This document shows positions 44,808 through 55,682 of a DNA stretch of 64,000 nt, piece by piece (the stretch's first letter is position 1; every line of letters begins with the position of its first letter). Source of the stretch: Tritonibacter horizontis (GTDB lineage Bacteria; Pseudomonadota; Alphaproteobacteria; Rhodobacterales; Rhodobacteraceae); NCBI RefSeq assembly GCF_001518015.1, contig NZ_LPUY01000138.1:161784-225783 (forward strand). Reading direction: 5' to 3'. The position numbers were made by a program, and so were the translations under genes. The notes under the pieces are model-generated. The model was not told the origin of the DNA and did not search any database. It saw only the letters and a list, made by a program, of their open reading frames with translations.

Positions 44808-45970
44808 GACCGGGACTCCCGTTTCAGCAGGTCAAACAGCCCGCCAATGCCCTTGGGGGCGAACAGCGTGACCAGAACGAAGGAAATCCCAAGGATCACT
44901 TGCCACCAGTCGACCCACTGCACGGTGTAAAAGCCCAGGTTGATATCCGGGGCCTGACCGCCGGTGAACCAGGTCGAAACCAGCGACACAAAGGCCGCCC
45001 CCAGCACCGCGCCATATAGTCGGCCGCGCCCGCCAATCGCCACCCAGACCGCCAGATAGATCGAGGCGATAGGGGCGATTTCCGCCGGGTTGATGATGCC
45101 CGCCTGCGGATAATAAAGCGCCCCCGCGATGGCCGCGATCATCGCGGTCAGGGTGAAGAGCATCAGCTTGAACGTCTCTACCGGGTAGCCCAGGAACCGG
45201 ACCCGCGCCTCGTTGTCGCGAATGCCCCGGATGACCGACCCGAATTTGCCCGAAATCACCCAGGCGCTGACCAGATAGCCCGCGCCCAGCGCCAGCGCCG
45301 AGGCCCAGAAGAACCACATGGAGACAACGGATTGCGGCGCGGTGACCCCGGGCAGGTTCTGCAGCCCGGACAGGCCGTTGTTGCCGCGCAGGCCGCTATC
45401 GTTCTGAAACAGGTAGAGCGCCAGCGCCAGGGTCATCGCCTGGGTCAGGATCGACAGATAGACGCCGGCGACCCGGCTGCGAAAGGCCAGCCAGCCAAAG
45501 ACCAGCGCCAGCACGCCGGGAACCACCAGGACCAGCAGAAGCTGCAGCACCAGACTGTCGGCAAAGACCCAGATCACCGGGAAGTCGGAACTGCCGACGA
45601 CGCCGAAAATCTGACTGCCGATACCGTCGATCACCTCCTGCGCGGTGGGCGGAATATCCCCCTGCGCCAGCGCGTTCTGGACGATGATTTCGGTTCGGGC
45701 ATACATCAGCCACATCCCGATCATATAGCCACCAAGGCCGAAAAAGGCGAAATGCCCGAGGGAGAGAATGCCGCAATAGCCCCAGATCAGATCCATCGCG
45801 ATGGCCACGAGGCAAAGGCACAGCGTCTTGCCCAGGGTCTTGATGAAACTGGTGGACAGGACACCGATGCCGAACCCTTCGGCCAGGAGGCTGACCGCCA
45901 GGGTAAAGGCCGCAAGGCAAAGCAGGAAAATCAGGATCGACGGGTTCTGCCCGATAAAGGATTTACGCAT
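44804..45970 (-). CDS. urtC: Urea ABC transporter permease UrtC
   Basis: A 388-aa LivM-type permease with about nine to ten transmembrane segments, beginning SILIFLLCLAAFTLAVSLLAEG near residue 10 and including DLIWGYCGILSLGHFAFFGLGGYMIGMWLM, the typical LivM/UrtC stretch. It contains a short periplasmic insertion after residue 95 (RTEIIVQNALAQGDIPP). ATG 45970 is preceded by GGAAAGG; the frame up to 46009 crosses a stem-loop and is not used. Forms the channel with UrtB. Confidence 0.93.
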   Translation of the reverse strand: MRKSFIGQNPSILIFLLCLAAFTLAVSLLAEGFGIGVLSTSFIKTLGKTLCLCLVAIAMDLIWGYCGILSLGHFAFFGLGGYMIGMWLMYARTEIIVQNALAQGDIPPTAQEVIDGIGSQIFGVVGSSDFPVIWVFADSLVLQLLLVLVVPGVLALVFGWLAFRSRVAGVYLSILTQAMTLALALYLFQNDSGLRGNNGLSGLQNLPGVTAPQSVVSMWFFWASALALGAGYLVSAWVISGKFGSVIRGIRDNEARVRFLGYPVETFKLMLFTLTAMIAAIAGALYYPQAGIINPAEIAPIASIYLAVWVAIGGRGRLYGAVLGAAFVSLVSTWFTGGQAPDINLGFYTVQWVDWWQVILGISFVLVTLFAPKGIGGLFDLLKRESRS

Positions 45971-45987
45971 GGAACGGACCTTTCCGC

Positions 45988-46007
45988 GCGGGGGACCAGC
46001 CCCCCGC
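45988..46007 (-). repeat. Small GC-rich stem-loop in front of urtC
   Basis: GCGGGGG and CCCCCGC form a 7-bp stem with a 6-nt loop in the 81-bp gap between urtB and urtC, ending about 17 bp before the urtC start. It may tune relative expression of urtC; no T-tract follows on the minus strand. Confidence 0.4.
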
Positions 46008-46051
46008 ACCCCCCGAGGTATTTCTGAAAAGATGAAGGCAAGAGGTCATGA

Positions 46052-48052
46052 TCAATCCCCCGCCGCCCGGCCCTTGAGCGCGATGATGCCGCGCGGTCGG
46101 AACTGAATGAAGATGATGATGAAGATGATCATATAGGTCTGCGCTGCCAGGGTGTTGGAGGGGTTGAGCCACTCGATGCCCTTTTGCAGCGAACCGATCA
46201 TGGTCGCGCCCAGGAGAGCGCCCCAGATGTTGCCGACCCCACCGACGACGACGGTCATGAAGCTTTGCACGATGTAGTCCGCGCCAAGTTCAGAGGTGAC
46301 CTTGGCGTAAAGGCCGATGGCAACCCCAGCGATACCGGCGATGCCGGAGCCAAGCCCGAAGGTCAGCATGTTCACCCGGCCCGGGTTGATGCCCATCGAG
46401 GCCGCCATGCGGGGGTTCTGGGTCACGGCGCGGGTTTCCAGCCCCAGACGGGTGCGTTTCATCAGGAAGAGGAAGAGCCCGAGGAAGATCAGCGCCAGCA
46501 CGAAGATGGCGATCCGGATATAGCTGATGGCGAGCACGTCGTTCATCACCAGGGCCCCGTCCAGCCAGCCTGGAGAGGTCAGCGGGCGGGCCTGGGTGCC
46601 GAAAATATTCTTCGCCAATTGCTGCAGGGCAATGGAGATCCCGAAGGTCGCCAGCAGCGTTTCCAGCGGACGGTGATAGAGGTGCCGGATCACCAGGCGT
46701 TCCATCGCTACCCCGGCCGCAAAGGTCACGGCGAAGGCCAGCGGGATGGCCACGAGGATGGACACCGTATGGTTGGGGATCACCTGTTGCACCACATAGC
46801 CGGTATAGGCGCCCATCATGATGAATTCACCATGGGCCATGTTTATGACCCCCATCAGGCCAAAGGTGATGGCCAGCCCGATGGCCGCCAGAAAATAGAT
46901 CGACGCCAGCGAGATCGCGTCAAGACCGAGGTCCAGCGCCTGGTTCACCCCGACCCGTGTTGCGATGGTGGCAAGGGCGGCATTGGCAGCGGCCGTCACG
47001 GCGGGGTCTTTTTCGGCGTAGCTTTCAAAGAAGACATGGGACGCGAGGGCGGCGTCGACATCCGCCTCTGTCACCAACTGCGGCACGACGCCCGCGGCGG
47101 CCAGCGCGGCATAGGCGGTAACGCGGGCCTCTGGGTTCGACAGCTGTGCGACCGGAACACCGCCGACGCGACCTGCGTCAATATGCTGAGACAGCTGCGA
47201 TTTCAGCTCGGCCGCGGATTGGTGCGGCGGTGCCAGCCCGGCGTCGACGAGCATGACATAGGCCGCGTCACGCGACAGATCCTCGCTACCGGGGGTCAAT
47301 TCACGGGCCAAGTTGATGTCTTCGGGCAGGGTCTGCGCGACCTGGCGCTGCGTCGCCACCAAAGGGTTCAGGGCGGCGCGGACATCGACACCAAGGTCGG
47401 TCGACATCGCTTCGATCGCGTCGATCCGCGCGGCGGGATCTGCGTCATAGGCCATGGTCAGAAGCCGTTCGATCCGGGTCTTGCGCGCCTTCAGCTCGGC
47501 ATCCGGCTCGGCCGGGATCGAGGCGCGCAAAGGGGTCAGCAAATCGGGACCGGGACGGCGTTCGATGGCTACCAGCGCCTCGACCCGGGTATCGCGATTG
47601 GGATCGGAAAGCTGGAACTGCACCAGGGCGGTGGCAATCAGCCCCCGCACGCCGCTGTTGGGTTTCAGCTGGTCAAGCTCATCCTTGGCAGCCGTGCCGA
47701 CCTCGGTGCCGGTGTCGAGATCCAGCAGCCTGTAGGTCTTGCCATCCGCCTTGGTCGCGACAAAAAACAACCCGTCTTCGGCGCGCTGCCAGACGTCCTT
47801 GTTCTGCCAGGCCGAGAGGAAGTGCGGAACGCTGGGCAATTCAGAGGCGACGATGGCGTCGATGATCGGGCCGATCGTGGTCCGGGAGGCTTTGGCGATC
47901 AGCGCTGCATCCTGTTGTAGAACCGTTTGCAACGGTCCGAGCTGGCCCGGCTGCGGATCCGGCGCGGTATCGTCCTGCGCAAGGGCAGCCTGCGCCAGCA
48001 GCACAAAGACACCACAGATCAGAATGCGACAGGCGTGAAGGAATTTTGACAT
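46052..48052 (-). CDS. urtB: Urea ABC transporter permease UrtB
   Basis: A 666-aa LivH-type permease with a large N-terminal extension. Residues 1-25 are a signal peptide (ILICGVFVLLAQAALAQ); about 30-370 form a helical, Ala-rich periplasmic domain; the last 290 residues hold about eight transmembrane helices with AIGLAITFGLMGVINMAHGEFIMMGAYTGYV. The extension is known for UrtB and absent from LivH. AGG precedes ATG 48052. It is separated from urtA by 107 bp that contain a strong hairpin. Confidence 0.95.
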   Translation of the reverse strand: MSKFLHACRILICGVFVLLAQAALAQDDTAPDPQPGQLGPLQTVLQQDAALIAKASRTTIGPIIDAIVASELPSVPHFLSAWQNKDVWQRAEDGLFFVATKADGKTYRLLDLDTGTEVGTAAKDELDQLKPNSGVRGLIATALVQFQLSDPNRDTRVEALVAIERRPGPDLLTPLRASIPAEPDAELKARKTRIERLLTMAYDADPAARIDAIEAMSTDLGVDVRAALNPLVATQRQVAQTLPEDINLARELTPGSEDLSRDAAYVMLVDAGLAPPHQSAAELKSQLSQHIDAGRVGGVPVAQLSNPEARVTAYAALAAAGVVPQLVTEADVDAALASHVFFESYAEKDPAVTAAANAALATIATRVGVNQALDLGLDAISLASIYFLAAIGLAITFGLMGVINMAHGEFIMMGAYTGYVVQQVIPNHTVSILVAIPLAFAVTFAAGVAMERLVIRHLYHRPLETLLATFGISIALQQLAKNIFGTQARPLTSPGWLDGALVMNDVLAISYIRIAIFVLALIFLGLFLFLMKRTRLGLETRAVTQNPRMAASMGINPGRVNMLTFGLGSGIAGIAGVAIGLYAKVTSELGADYIVQSFMTVVVGGVGNIWGALLGATMIGSLQKGIEWLNPSNTLAAQTYMIIFIIIFIQFRPRGIIALKGRAAGD

Positions 48053-48106
48053 GTAAAAAGGTCCGACCCTGTTGCCGCCCGGTTCGTGCCGGGGGTCATG
48101 ACTGCA

Positions 48107-48136
48107 GCACCCGGGCGAGCCTTCCCGCCCGGGTGC
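48107..48136 (-). repeat. Stem-loop between urtA and urtB
   Basis: GCACCCGGGCG and CGCCCGGGTGC form a perfect 11-bp stem with an 8-nt loop, 24 bp after the urtA stop. No T-tract follows on the minus strand, so it is more likely an mRNA 3'-end stabiliser or partial terminator that leaves urtA message in excess over the permease genes. Confidence 0.7.
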
Positions 48137-48159
48137 CTTTCATATCCTGTGTGCCGCAA

Positions 48160-49440
48160 TCAGTAGTTTGATTTCAGCTGGACGCAGGTTTCGGTCGTGG
48201 TGTTGTACATACCGCAGCCCAGGTCTTTCCAATCGGACTTCAGCACGGCAGAGGCCGGCAGGAAATCGGTCCAGGCATCGCCCGGCACCGGGTCGGTGGC
48301 GGAAATGATGTCAAACTGGCCATCTTCCTGGATTTCGCCGATCAGAACCGGCTTGGCCAGGTGGTGGTTCGGCAGCATGACCGCGGTTCCACCGGTGAGG
48401 TTCGGGAATTCCTGACCGTACATCGCCGTCCGCACGGCATCCACATCGGTGGTTTCTGCCGCGGTCACCGCGTTGGCCCACATGTTGAACCCGATGTAAT
48501 GCGCTTCCATCGGGTCGTTGGTGACGCGCTCTTCCCCCATCAGGGTCTTCCACTTTTCGATAAAGGCCGCGTTGGCCTCGGTATCGGCGGACTGGAAGTA
48601 GTTCCATGCCGCGAGGTGACCGACCAGGTTCGATGTGTCCAGACCGGAGAGTTCTTCTTCACCGACGGAGAAGGCCACGACAGGAATGTCGTCCGCAGAA
48701 ATACCCGCTGCCGCCAGTTCCTTGTAGAAACCGATGTTGGCGTCGCCGTTGATGGTGGAGATCACGCCGACCTTTTTGCCATCCGCGCCGAGCGCGACGA
48801 CGTCAGAGACGATCTTGGACCAGTCGGAATGGCCAAAGGGCGTGTAGTTGACGAAAATGTCGGATTCCGCGATGCCCTTTTCTTTCAGGTAGCTTTCCAG
48901 AATGTTGTTGGTGGTACGCGGGTAGACATAGTCGGTGCCGAGCAGCGCGAATTTTTCAACGCCCAGCTCTTCCAGGAAATAATCGGTTGCAGGGATGGCC
49001 TGCTGGTTGGGCGCGGCGCCGGTGTAAAAGACGTTCTTAGACGATTCTTCACCTTCGTACTGCACAGGGTAGAACAGCAGGCCGTTCAGCTCTTCGATCA
49101 CCGGCAGGACGGACTTCCGGCTGACCGATGTCCAGTTTCCGAAGATCACATCCACATCGTGGACGCTCAGCAGCTCGCGTGCCTTTTCGGCAAACAGTGG
49201 CCAGTCGGAGGCCGGGTCAACGACGACCGCCTCAAGCTCGCAGCCCAAAAGGCCGCCTTTTTCGTTCTGATCGTCCACCAGCATCAGCATGGTGTCTTTC
49301 AGGGTGGTTTCAGAAATCGCCATGGTGCCGGACAGCGAGTGCAGGACACCCACTTTGATCGGGCAATCGGCGGCCATGGCCGCGCCCGCGCCCAGGGTCA
49401 GGGCCAGCGCGCTGGCAGCGGTTTTATTCAGAAATGTCAT
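48160..49440 (-). CDS. urtA: Urea ABC transporter substrate-binding protein UrtA
   Basis: Periplasmic urea-binding protein, 426 aa, first gene of urtABCDE. The signal peptide MTFLNKTAASALALTLGAGA..AMA is followed by CPIKVGVLHSLSGTMAISETTLKDTMLMLVDDQN, the standard UrtA opening. Later blocks include GNWTSVSRKSVLPVIEELNGLLFYPVQYEGEESSKNVFYTGAAPNQQ and the VAFSVGEEEL segment. ATG 49440 has GGAGGGATCT upstream; the longer frame to 49608 has no support. It faces the urease genes, so urea capture and hydrolysis genes are divergent from one control region. Confidence 0.96.
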   Translation of the reverse strand: MTFLNKTAASALALTLGAGAAMAADCPIKVGVLHSLSGTMAISETTLKDTMLMLVDDQNEKGGLLGCELEAVVVDPASDWPLFAEKARELLSVHDVDVIFGNWTSVSRKSVLPVIEELNGLLFYPVQYEGEESSKNVFYTGAAPNQQAIPATDYFLEELGVEKFALLGTDYVYPRTTNNILESYLKEKGIAESDIFVNYTPFGHSDWSKIVSDVVALGADGKKVGVISTINGDANIGFYKELAAAGISADDIPVVAFSVGEEELSGLDTSNLVGHLAAWNYFQSADTEANAAFIEKWKTLMGEERVTNDPMEAHYIGFNMWANAVTAAETTDVDAVRTAMYGQEFPNLTGGTAVMLPNHHLAKPVLIGEIQEDGQFDIISATDPVPGDAWTDFLPASAVLKSDWKDLGCGMYNTTTETCVQLKSNY

Positions 49441-50053
49441 AGATCCCTCCATGCAGGTCACGGCGATAGCGGTCCCTTGCCCCTCGGGCAGCGGAACGTT
49501 ACCTGTGTCCCTGCAACTGTTGTTGCGCATAAGTGTGGCGGCCCGACCGAGGTGCAATTCGTACGGTCGCCACACGTCTTCAAATGAAAGCCCGCAGGGT
49601 GACGACATCTCTTGTGGAAGTCTTTGTCGCCCTCGGCCCGCCTAAGGTTTCGGCAGCGCTGGATCGCTTGGCAATTGCCGACAGTGGGCGCCCTGCGCAA
49701 AATATCGACATGCTTGTTTCTTGGGCATGTTTTGCGCAACCCGCCGCAAAATTAATCACCAGACCCACGACGCGTTGCAATTCTGCGGTGGAAATTGGCA
49801 GTTTCGCGACTTGGCTGGGAAAAGGTTATCAAACACAGTGTACCGCAGGAGGCGGCGCGCCGTGGCACCTGCGGCGCAGTTGCGAACATATGGAATGGCC
49901 GGTGCGCCTGCGCACCGGGTCGCGCCAGGCACCGCTGACCACCCGGTCGATCCGATCGGCAGGGTGGCCGGTTGGTCAAGAGCTGCGGCGACAAAGGGGG
50001 AGTAAGGTCAGATCAACAGCATCGCCCAAATCACGGCGCAGCAGGGCGCCCCG
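49441..50053. other. Control region between urt and ure operons
   Basis: A 613-bp region without a convincing gene. It holds the promoters of urtA (minus) and ureD (plus), a 9-bp inverted repeat at 49694-49738 and a GGCAATTGCC palindrome at 49670-49679. The open frames seen here on both strands lack family features and good start sites. The AT-rich part at about 49695-49760 is the likely promoter and activator-binding area. Confidence 0.55.
49694..49738. promoter_or_regulatory. Inverted repeat TGCGCAAAA...TTTTGCGCA in the urt-ure control region
   Basis: The arms TGCGCAAAA (49694-49702) and TTTTGCGCA (49730-49738) are perfect inverted copies 27 bp apart; an inner pair CATGC/GCATG lies between them. 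A further TTGCGCA is at 49523-49529 near urtA. The layout fits binding of a dimeric nitrogen or urea regulator such as NtrC, but the match to a known consensus is not shown. Confidence 0.45.
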
Positions 50054-50884
50054 GTGGTCGCGGATCAGCCGCGCGCGGTCGGGCGTGTCTTTGTCTCTGC
50101 CAAGCGACGCCGCGATGGCTGCGTGGCGCTGGACGGGCTGCGCCAGTCCGGGGCGCTGAAACTCTTGTTCCCGCAGGGACGCCCCCCGGTCGAGGCCGTC
50201 ATGGTCAATACCGCCGGTGGCATCACCGGGGGCGACCGTTTCGCGGTCGAGGCCACCGCGGGGGCCGAGGCCCAGCTGACCCTCACCACCCAAGCGGCCG
50301 AGCGTGCCTATCGCGCCCAGACCGGCCAGACCGGCCAGATGCGCAGCACGCTGACGGTGGCCGAGGGCGCCAGCCTCAACTGGTTGCCCCAGGAAACCAT
50401 CCTGTTTCAGACCTGCGATTTCGACCGTCACCTGCGCGCCGATCTGGCCGAAGGGGGCCGTCTGCTGCTGGTGGAGCCGCTGGTCTTTGGCCGCGCGGCC
50501 ATGGGCGAGCATCTGTCCTCGGCGCGGTTTCAGGACCGGATCGAGGTGTATCGCGCCGGGCGCCGCATCTACCACGATGCCATTCGCCTGCACGGCGACC
50601 TTGCCGCGCATCTGGCCGGTCCCGGCACCGCCGGCGTCCTTGCCGCGCCCTGCGGGGCGATGGCGACCGTGCTCCTCGCCGCACCCGAGGCCGAGGCCGC
50701 CTGCGACTGGCTGCGCGCCGCGCTGCCCGCCGGTGGCACAGCCCTTGGCGGGGCCTCGCTGCTGGCCCCCGACCTCATTCACCTGCGGCTTTTGGCGGTG
50801 GACAGCTTTGTCCTGCGCCAGAGCCTGTTGCCGATCCTCGACCGGCTGACCGACGGCGGCCTGCCCCGGTGCTGGAGACTTTGA
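50054..50884 (+). CDS. ureD: Urease accessory protein UreD
   Basis: A 276-aa UreD/UreH protein, part of the UreDFG complex that delivers nickel to the urease active site. The family signatures are LDGLRQSGALKLLFPQ near residue 25, VMVNTAGGITGGDRFAVEATAGAEAQLTLTTQAAERAYRA near 48-90, and LNWLPQETILFQTCDFDRH near 108. The start is uncertain: GTG 50054 is the first standard start after an in-frame stop at 50003, with only GCAGGG upstream. It is 21 bp before ureA and opens the ure operon. Confidence 0.92.
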   Translation: MVADQPRAVGRVFVSAKRRRDGCVALDGLRQSGALKLLFPQGRPPVEAVMVNTAGGITGGDRFAVEATAGAEAQLTLTTQAAERAYRAQTGQTGQMRSTLTVAEGASLNWLPQETILFQTCDFDRHLRADLAEGGRLLLVEPLVFGRAAMGEHLSSARFQDRIEVYRAGRRIYHDAIRLHGDLAAHLAGPGTAGVLAAPCGAMATVLLAAPEAEAACDWLRAALPAGGTALGGASLLAPDLIHLRLLAVDSFVLRQSLLPILDRLTDGGLPRCWRL

Positions 50885-50905
50885 CCTCATGAAAGTGTGG
50901 AACCG

Positions 50906-51208
50906 ATGAACCTGACCCCCAGAGAAAAAGACAAGCTGCTGGTCGCCATGGCGGCCGAAGTGGCGCGCAAACGCCTGGCCCGTGGCGTCAAGCTGAACCA
51001 CCCGGAAGCGATTGCCCTGATCACCGATGCGGTGGTCGAAGGCGCCCGCGACGGCCGGTCGGTGGCCGAAATGATGCAGGCCGGGGCCGAGGTCATCAGC
51101 CGCGATCAATGCATGGTCGGCGTGCCCGAAATGATCCACGAGGTCCAGGTCGAGGCGACCTTTCCCGATGGCACCAAACTGGTGACCGTTCACAACCCCA
51201 TTCGCTGA
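50906..51208 (+). CDS. ureA: Urease gamma subunit
   Basis: A 100-aa structural subunit of urease. It starts [12 protein letters not shown] and contains the conserved [24 protein letters not shown] and [19 protein letters not shown] segments found in all UreA proteins. ATG 50906 gives the standard length; an upstream in-frame GTG at 50897 would add three residues. A small open gene separates it from ureB. Confidence 0.96.
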   Translation: MNLTPREKDKLLVAMAAEVARKRLARGVKLNHPEAIALITDAVVEGARDGRSVAEMMQAGAEVISRDQCMVGVPEMIHEVQVEATFPDGTKLVTVHNPIR

Positions 51209-51231
51209 CAGTCCCCCGGAGAATACAGATC

Positions 51232-51402
51232 ATGAAAACCCTGCCCCTTGCCGCTGCCGCCCTCCTGTTCACCACCCGCTCTGCGCTGGCCCATGGCGGG
51301 GCCCATGTGCATCCGCATGGCGCCGAAACCTGGATCGCCCTCGTCGTGGTCGCGGTTGTCGCCATCGGCTGCGCCAGCCTGATGCGGGGCGGCCGCAAAT
51401 GA
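51232..51402 (+). CDS. Small His-containing membrane peptide between ureA and ureB
   Basis: A 56-aa protein with GGAGAA upstream of ATG 51232. It has a signal-like N-terminus ([17 protein letters not shown]), a short histidine-rich stretch ([10 protein letters not shown], four His) and one transmembrane segment ([18 protein letters not shown]). The His stretch could bind nickel at the membrane (inference). It overlaps ureB by 4 bp, so it is translated as part of the urease operon. I recall similar tiny ORFs in urease clusters of relatives but know no function. Confidence 0.7.
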   Translation: MKTLPLAAAALLFTTRSALAHGGAHVHPHGAETWIALVVVAVVAIGCASLMRGGRK

Positions 51403-51704
51403 TCCCCGGCGAGATTTTTCCCGCAGCGGGCGAGCTGATCCTCAACGAAGGCGCCGAGGCCATCACCCTGATGGTCGCCAACACCGGCGACCGCCCGGTG
51501 CAGGTCGGCAGCCATTATCACTTCGCCGAGACCAACCCGGCGCTGGATTTCGACCGCGCCGCCGCGCGTGGCCTGCGCCTGGACATCGCCTCGGGCACCG
51601 CCGTCCGGTTTGAACCCGGCCAGCGCCGCGAGGTGTCGCTGATCCCCATTTCGGGGGCCCGCAGAGTTTTTGGCTTCAACCAAGCTGTCATGGGTGACTT
51701 ATGA
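51399..51704 (+). CDS. ureB: Urease beta subunit
   Basis: A 101-aa structural subunit. It begins [20 protein letters not shown] and has [44 protein letters not shown], the highly conserved UreB core. It overlaps the small genes on both sides by 4 bp (ATGA). Confidence 0.96.
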   Translation: MIPGEIFPAAGELILNEGAEAITLMVANTGDRPVQVGSHYHFAETNPALDFDRAAARGLRLDIASGTAVRFEPGQRREVSLIPISGARRVFGFNQAVMGDL

Positions 51705-52021
51705 CCAGAGTTTCGCGTTTTGATCCTTTCGCATTTGTGAAATTTCAGACCCAGGCCACCCTCATGTCGATGGAGGCGGGCGCCGTGATCTGGATGCGAC
51801 TGATGGGAATGGCCGGGCTCTGGGCCGTGGCCCCCGGCGAGAACACCAGAATGGTCACCGAAAAACAGCAGGCCTTTCACAAGGCCGCGACTGCCATGGT
51901 CACCGGCACGATGAAGGGACAGGGTCTCGACAAGACGCTCGACCAGGCCCTGCGCCCCATTCGCCGGACCACCAAATCCAATGTCGGCCGGCTGGTCAAG
52001 CGCGGCCCGACACGCAGCTGA
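51701..52021 (+). CDS. Small conserved protein between ureB and ureC
   Basis: A 106-aa basic, helix-rich protein ([30 protein letters not shown], then a tail with [19 protein letters not shown]). It has no signal peptide or cofactor motif; the first half is amphipathic and phasin-like. In Roseobacter-group genomes similar frames carry loose labels such as antifreeze protein, which should not be trusted. It overlaps ureB by 4 bp and ends 86 bp before ureC. Confidence 0.7.
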   Translation: MTRVSRFDPFAFVKFQTQATLMSMEAGAVIWMRLMGMAGLWAVAPGENTRMVTEKQQAFHKAATAMVTGTMKGQGLDKTLDQALRPIRRTTKSNVGRLVKRGPTRS

Positions 52022-52107
52022 GCCCCCAAAGCCCCGGATCGCCGCCCGCTCGACCCATCGGGCCCACCGCCGGGGCGCATCGCCCTGATCTCTAGGAGAC
52101 CCGTTTC

Positions 52108-53844
<1,737 letters not shown>

Positions 53845-54222
53845 CCCGGCCCGGTCCCCGCGCGCCCGGTCCCGGTTCCCCCACAGCACAGGCCAAAGGC
53901 AACTGTACTGTGGGGACTTCTACGGGTGGGGACAGTACGGATGGAAAGAGGCGGCGCAGACCGGCGGCTGCAACCAGGCCCGCAACGCCCCGCTCCGGCC
54001 TGGACCGGACTGCGCCAGTCGGGACCGCCGACCCTGGGGTCCGGGACCACAAACGACTGCTAAACGATCAGAGCCTTGAAATGATGCGAAAAAATATTGC
54101 GAAATCCCTAACGTTGACTCTGGTGCATGACGGGAATGCGTCAGAACCACTAACCTATTTGCTGCGATGCAGCTATGTTGAAGCCACGGGAGCGATAACC
54201 TTGAACACAGGAGCATATCCCA
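53845..54222. other. Intergenic region between ureC and the DUF1127 gene
   Basis: A 378-bp region. The first 80 bp are very GC-rich; at 53905-53938 there is the inverted pair GTACTGT/ACAGTAC 20 bp apart, with a repeated TGGGGAC between. The second half is AT-richer and probably holds a promoter for the DUF1127-ureEFG part. No gene is supported. Confidence 0.45.
53905..53938. repeat. Inverted repeat GTACTGT/ACAGTAC after ureC
   Basis: Perfect 7-bp arms at 53905-53911 and 53932-53938, with TGGGGAC repeated directly inside. Could be an operator or part of an RNA structure; no T-tract follows. Confidence 0.35.
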
Positions 54223-54450
54223 ATGGCATTTGCATCGAACGCACAAGCAACCAACACCCTGAACCCGCTGGCCCTGATTGCCGGCTTCTTCCGCGCGATC
54301 GGAAACGGGCTCGTGACCATGGCCGAATCCAACCAGCGCCTGAAGCGCGCGCGCAACCTGATGGATCTGTCGGACGCCGAATTGGCCGCCCGCGGCATCA
54401 AGCGCGAAGATATCGTCAAGCACGCCTTTGGCGACATCATGTACATCTGA
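54223..54450 (+). CDS. DUF1127 small protein
   Basis: A 75-aa protein with the DUF1127 pattern in its C-terminal half: RARNLMDLSDAELAARGIKREDIVKHAF. Members are small Arg-rich proteins; in Rhodobacter some act on RNA or respond to stress (family knowledge). ATG 54223 has AGGAG 9 nt upstream. It lies between ureC and ureE, 49 bp from ureE, which is unusual for a urease cluster but on the same strand. Its link to urease could be only positional. Confidence 0.88.
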   Translation: MAFASNAQATNTLNPLALIAGFFRAIGNGLVTMAESNQRLKRARNLMDLSDAELAARGIKREDIVKHAFGDIMYI

Positions 54451-54499
54451 GCCACCTCGCCCGGATACACGCTGATAGAATCAACCTGGGGGCCTCCGC

Positions 54500-55036
54500 A
54501 TGAGCGCCCCCCGGTTGACCGCCCAAAGCTACCACGACCACGCCCATGACCAGAGCCCCCGTGACCGTGTGGTGCTCGATTATGACGCCCGCTTTTTGCG
54601 CCGCAAGGTTCTGACCTGCGAAAGTGGCGCGCGGCTGCTGGTCGACCTGTCTCAGACCACATCCTTGAATCACGGTGGCGTCCTTCTGCTGGAGGGCGGC
54701 GGCGAAGTCCTTGTGCAGGCCGCACCGGAACCGCTGCTGGAGGTCACGGCCGCGCATTTGCCGCGCATTGCCTGGCATATCGGCAACCGCCACACCCCCT
54801 GCCAGATCGAAGAAACCCGCCTGCTGATCCAGCGCGATCACGTGATTCGCGCCATGCTGGGCCATCTCGGGGCCGAGGTGCGCGAGGTGGAGGAGCCCTT
54901 CACCCCCGAAGGCGGCGCCTATGGCCATGGCCGCACCCATGCGCATGAACACGGCCATACGCACCACGATGGCGGCCACGGCCATGCACACAGCCACCCG
55001 GACCACGCCGACCACGATCACAGCCATGAGCACTGA
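54500..55036 (+). CDS. ureE: Urease accessory protein UreE (His-rich nickel metallochaperone)
   Basis: A 178-aa UreE. The N-terminal peptide-binding domain has LDYDARFLRRKVLTCESGARLLVDLSQ; the central nickel-binding domain has LPRIAWHIGNRHTPCQIEE and LGHLGAEVREVEEPF. The last 36 residues contain 16 histidines (HAHEHGHTHHDGGHGHAHSH and on), a nickel-storage tail. It overlaps ureF by 11 bp. Confidence 0.95.
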   Translation: MSAPRLTAQSYHDHAHDQSPRDRVVLDYDARFLRRKVLTCESGARLLVDLSQTTSLNHGGVLLLEGGGEVLVQAAPEPLLEVTAAHLPRIAWHIGNRHTPCQIEETRLLIQRDHVIRAMLGHLGAEVREVEEPFTPEGGAYGHGRTHAHEHGHTHHDGGHGHAHSHPDHADHDHSHEH

Positions 55037-55682
55037 TCCGGCACTTCTCCTGATGCAATGGCTCTCGCCGGCCTATCCGGTCGGGGCCTTTGCCTATTCG
55101 CACGGGCTGGAATACGCGGTGGCAGAGGCGCAGGTTGGCACCGGTGAGGCGCTGTCGGACTGGCTGCGGGGCCTGCTGACCCATGGCGGCGGGCAATCCG
55201 ATGCGGTGCTTCTTGCGGCGGCCTACCGCGCCCAGGGGCAGGCCGATCTGACCGAGATCGACCAGCTCGCCCGCGCCTTCTGCCCATCGGCGGAACGGCT
55301 GCGTGAAACTGACCTGCAAGGGGCGGCCTTCTGTCAGACCACTGCCGCGATCTGGAGCGATCTCTGGGATGGCGATCTGCCGGGGCTGACCTACCCGGTG
55401 GCCCTGGGATATGCGGCCCGCCAGCATGACATTCCGCTGGAGCTGACTTTGCAGATGTATCTGCACGCCTTTGTGTCGAACCTGATCGCGGCCGGCCAGC
55501 GGCTGCTGTCGCTGGGTCAGCTGGAGGCACAGCGGCGGCTGTCGGCCCTCGCACCGCAGATCAGCGCCACCGCAGCGACCGCCGCCGCCGGAACTCTCGA
55601 CGACCTGCACGGCGCCTGCTTTGCCGCCGACATCGCCTCGATGCGCCACGAAACCCAATATTCAAGGATCTTCCGCTCATGA
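55026..55682 (+). CDS. ureF: Urease accessory protein UreF
   Basis: A 218-aa helical protein that joins UreD and UreG in the maturation complex. The open frame extends into ureE, but the family N-terminus is [23 protein letters not shown], so ATG 55026 is used. Later blocks include [17 protein letters not shown] and [38 protein letters not shown]. It overlaps ureE by 11 bp and ureG by 4 bp. Confidence 0.95.
   Translation: MSTDPALLLMQWLSPAYPVGAFAYSHGLEYAVAEAQVGTGEALSDWLRGLLTHGGGQSDAVLLAAAYRAQGQADLTEIDQLARAFCPSAERLRETDLQGAAFCQTTAAIWSDLWDGDLPGLTYPVALGYAARQHDIPLELTLQMYLHAFVSNLIAAGQRLLSLGQLEAQRRLSALAPQISATAATAAAGTLDDLHGACFAADIASMRHETQYSRIFRS

Noticed and set aside
49458..49739. Cys-rich 93-aa minus-strand frame in the urt-ure control region
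   Set aside because: No signal peptide, no ribosome binding site, overlaps the start of urtA and the probable promoter region.
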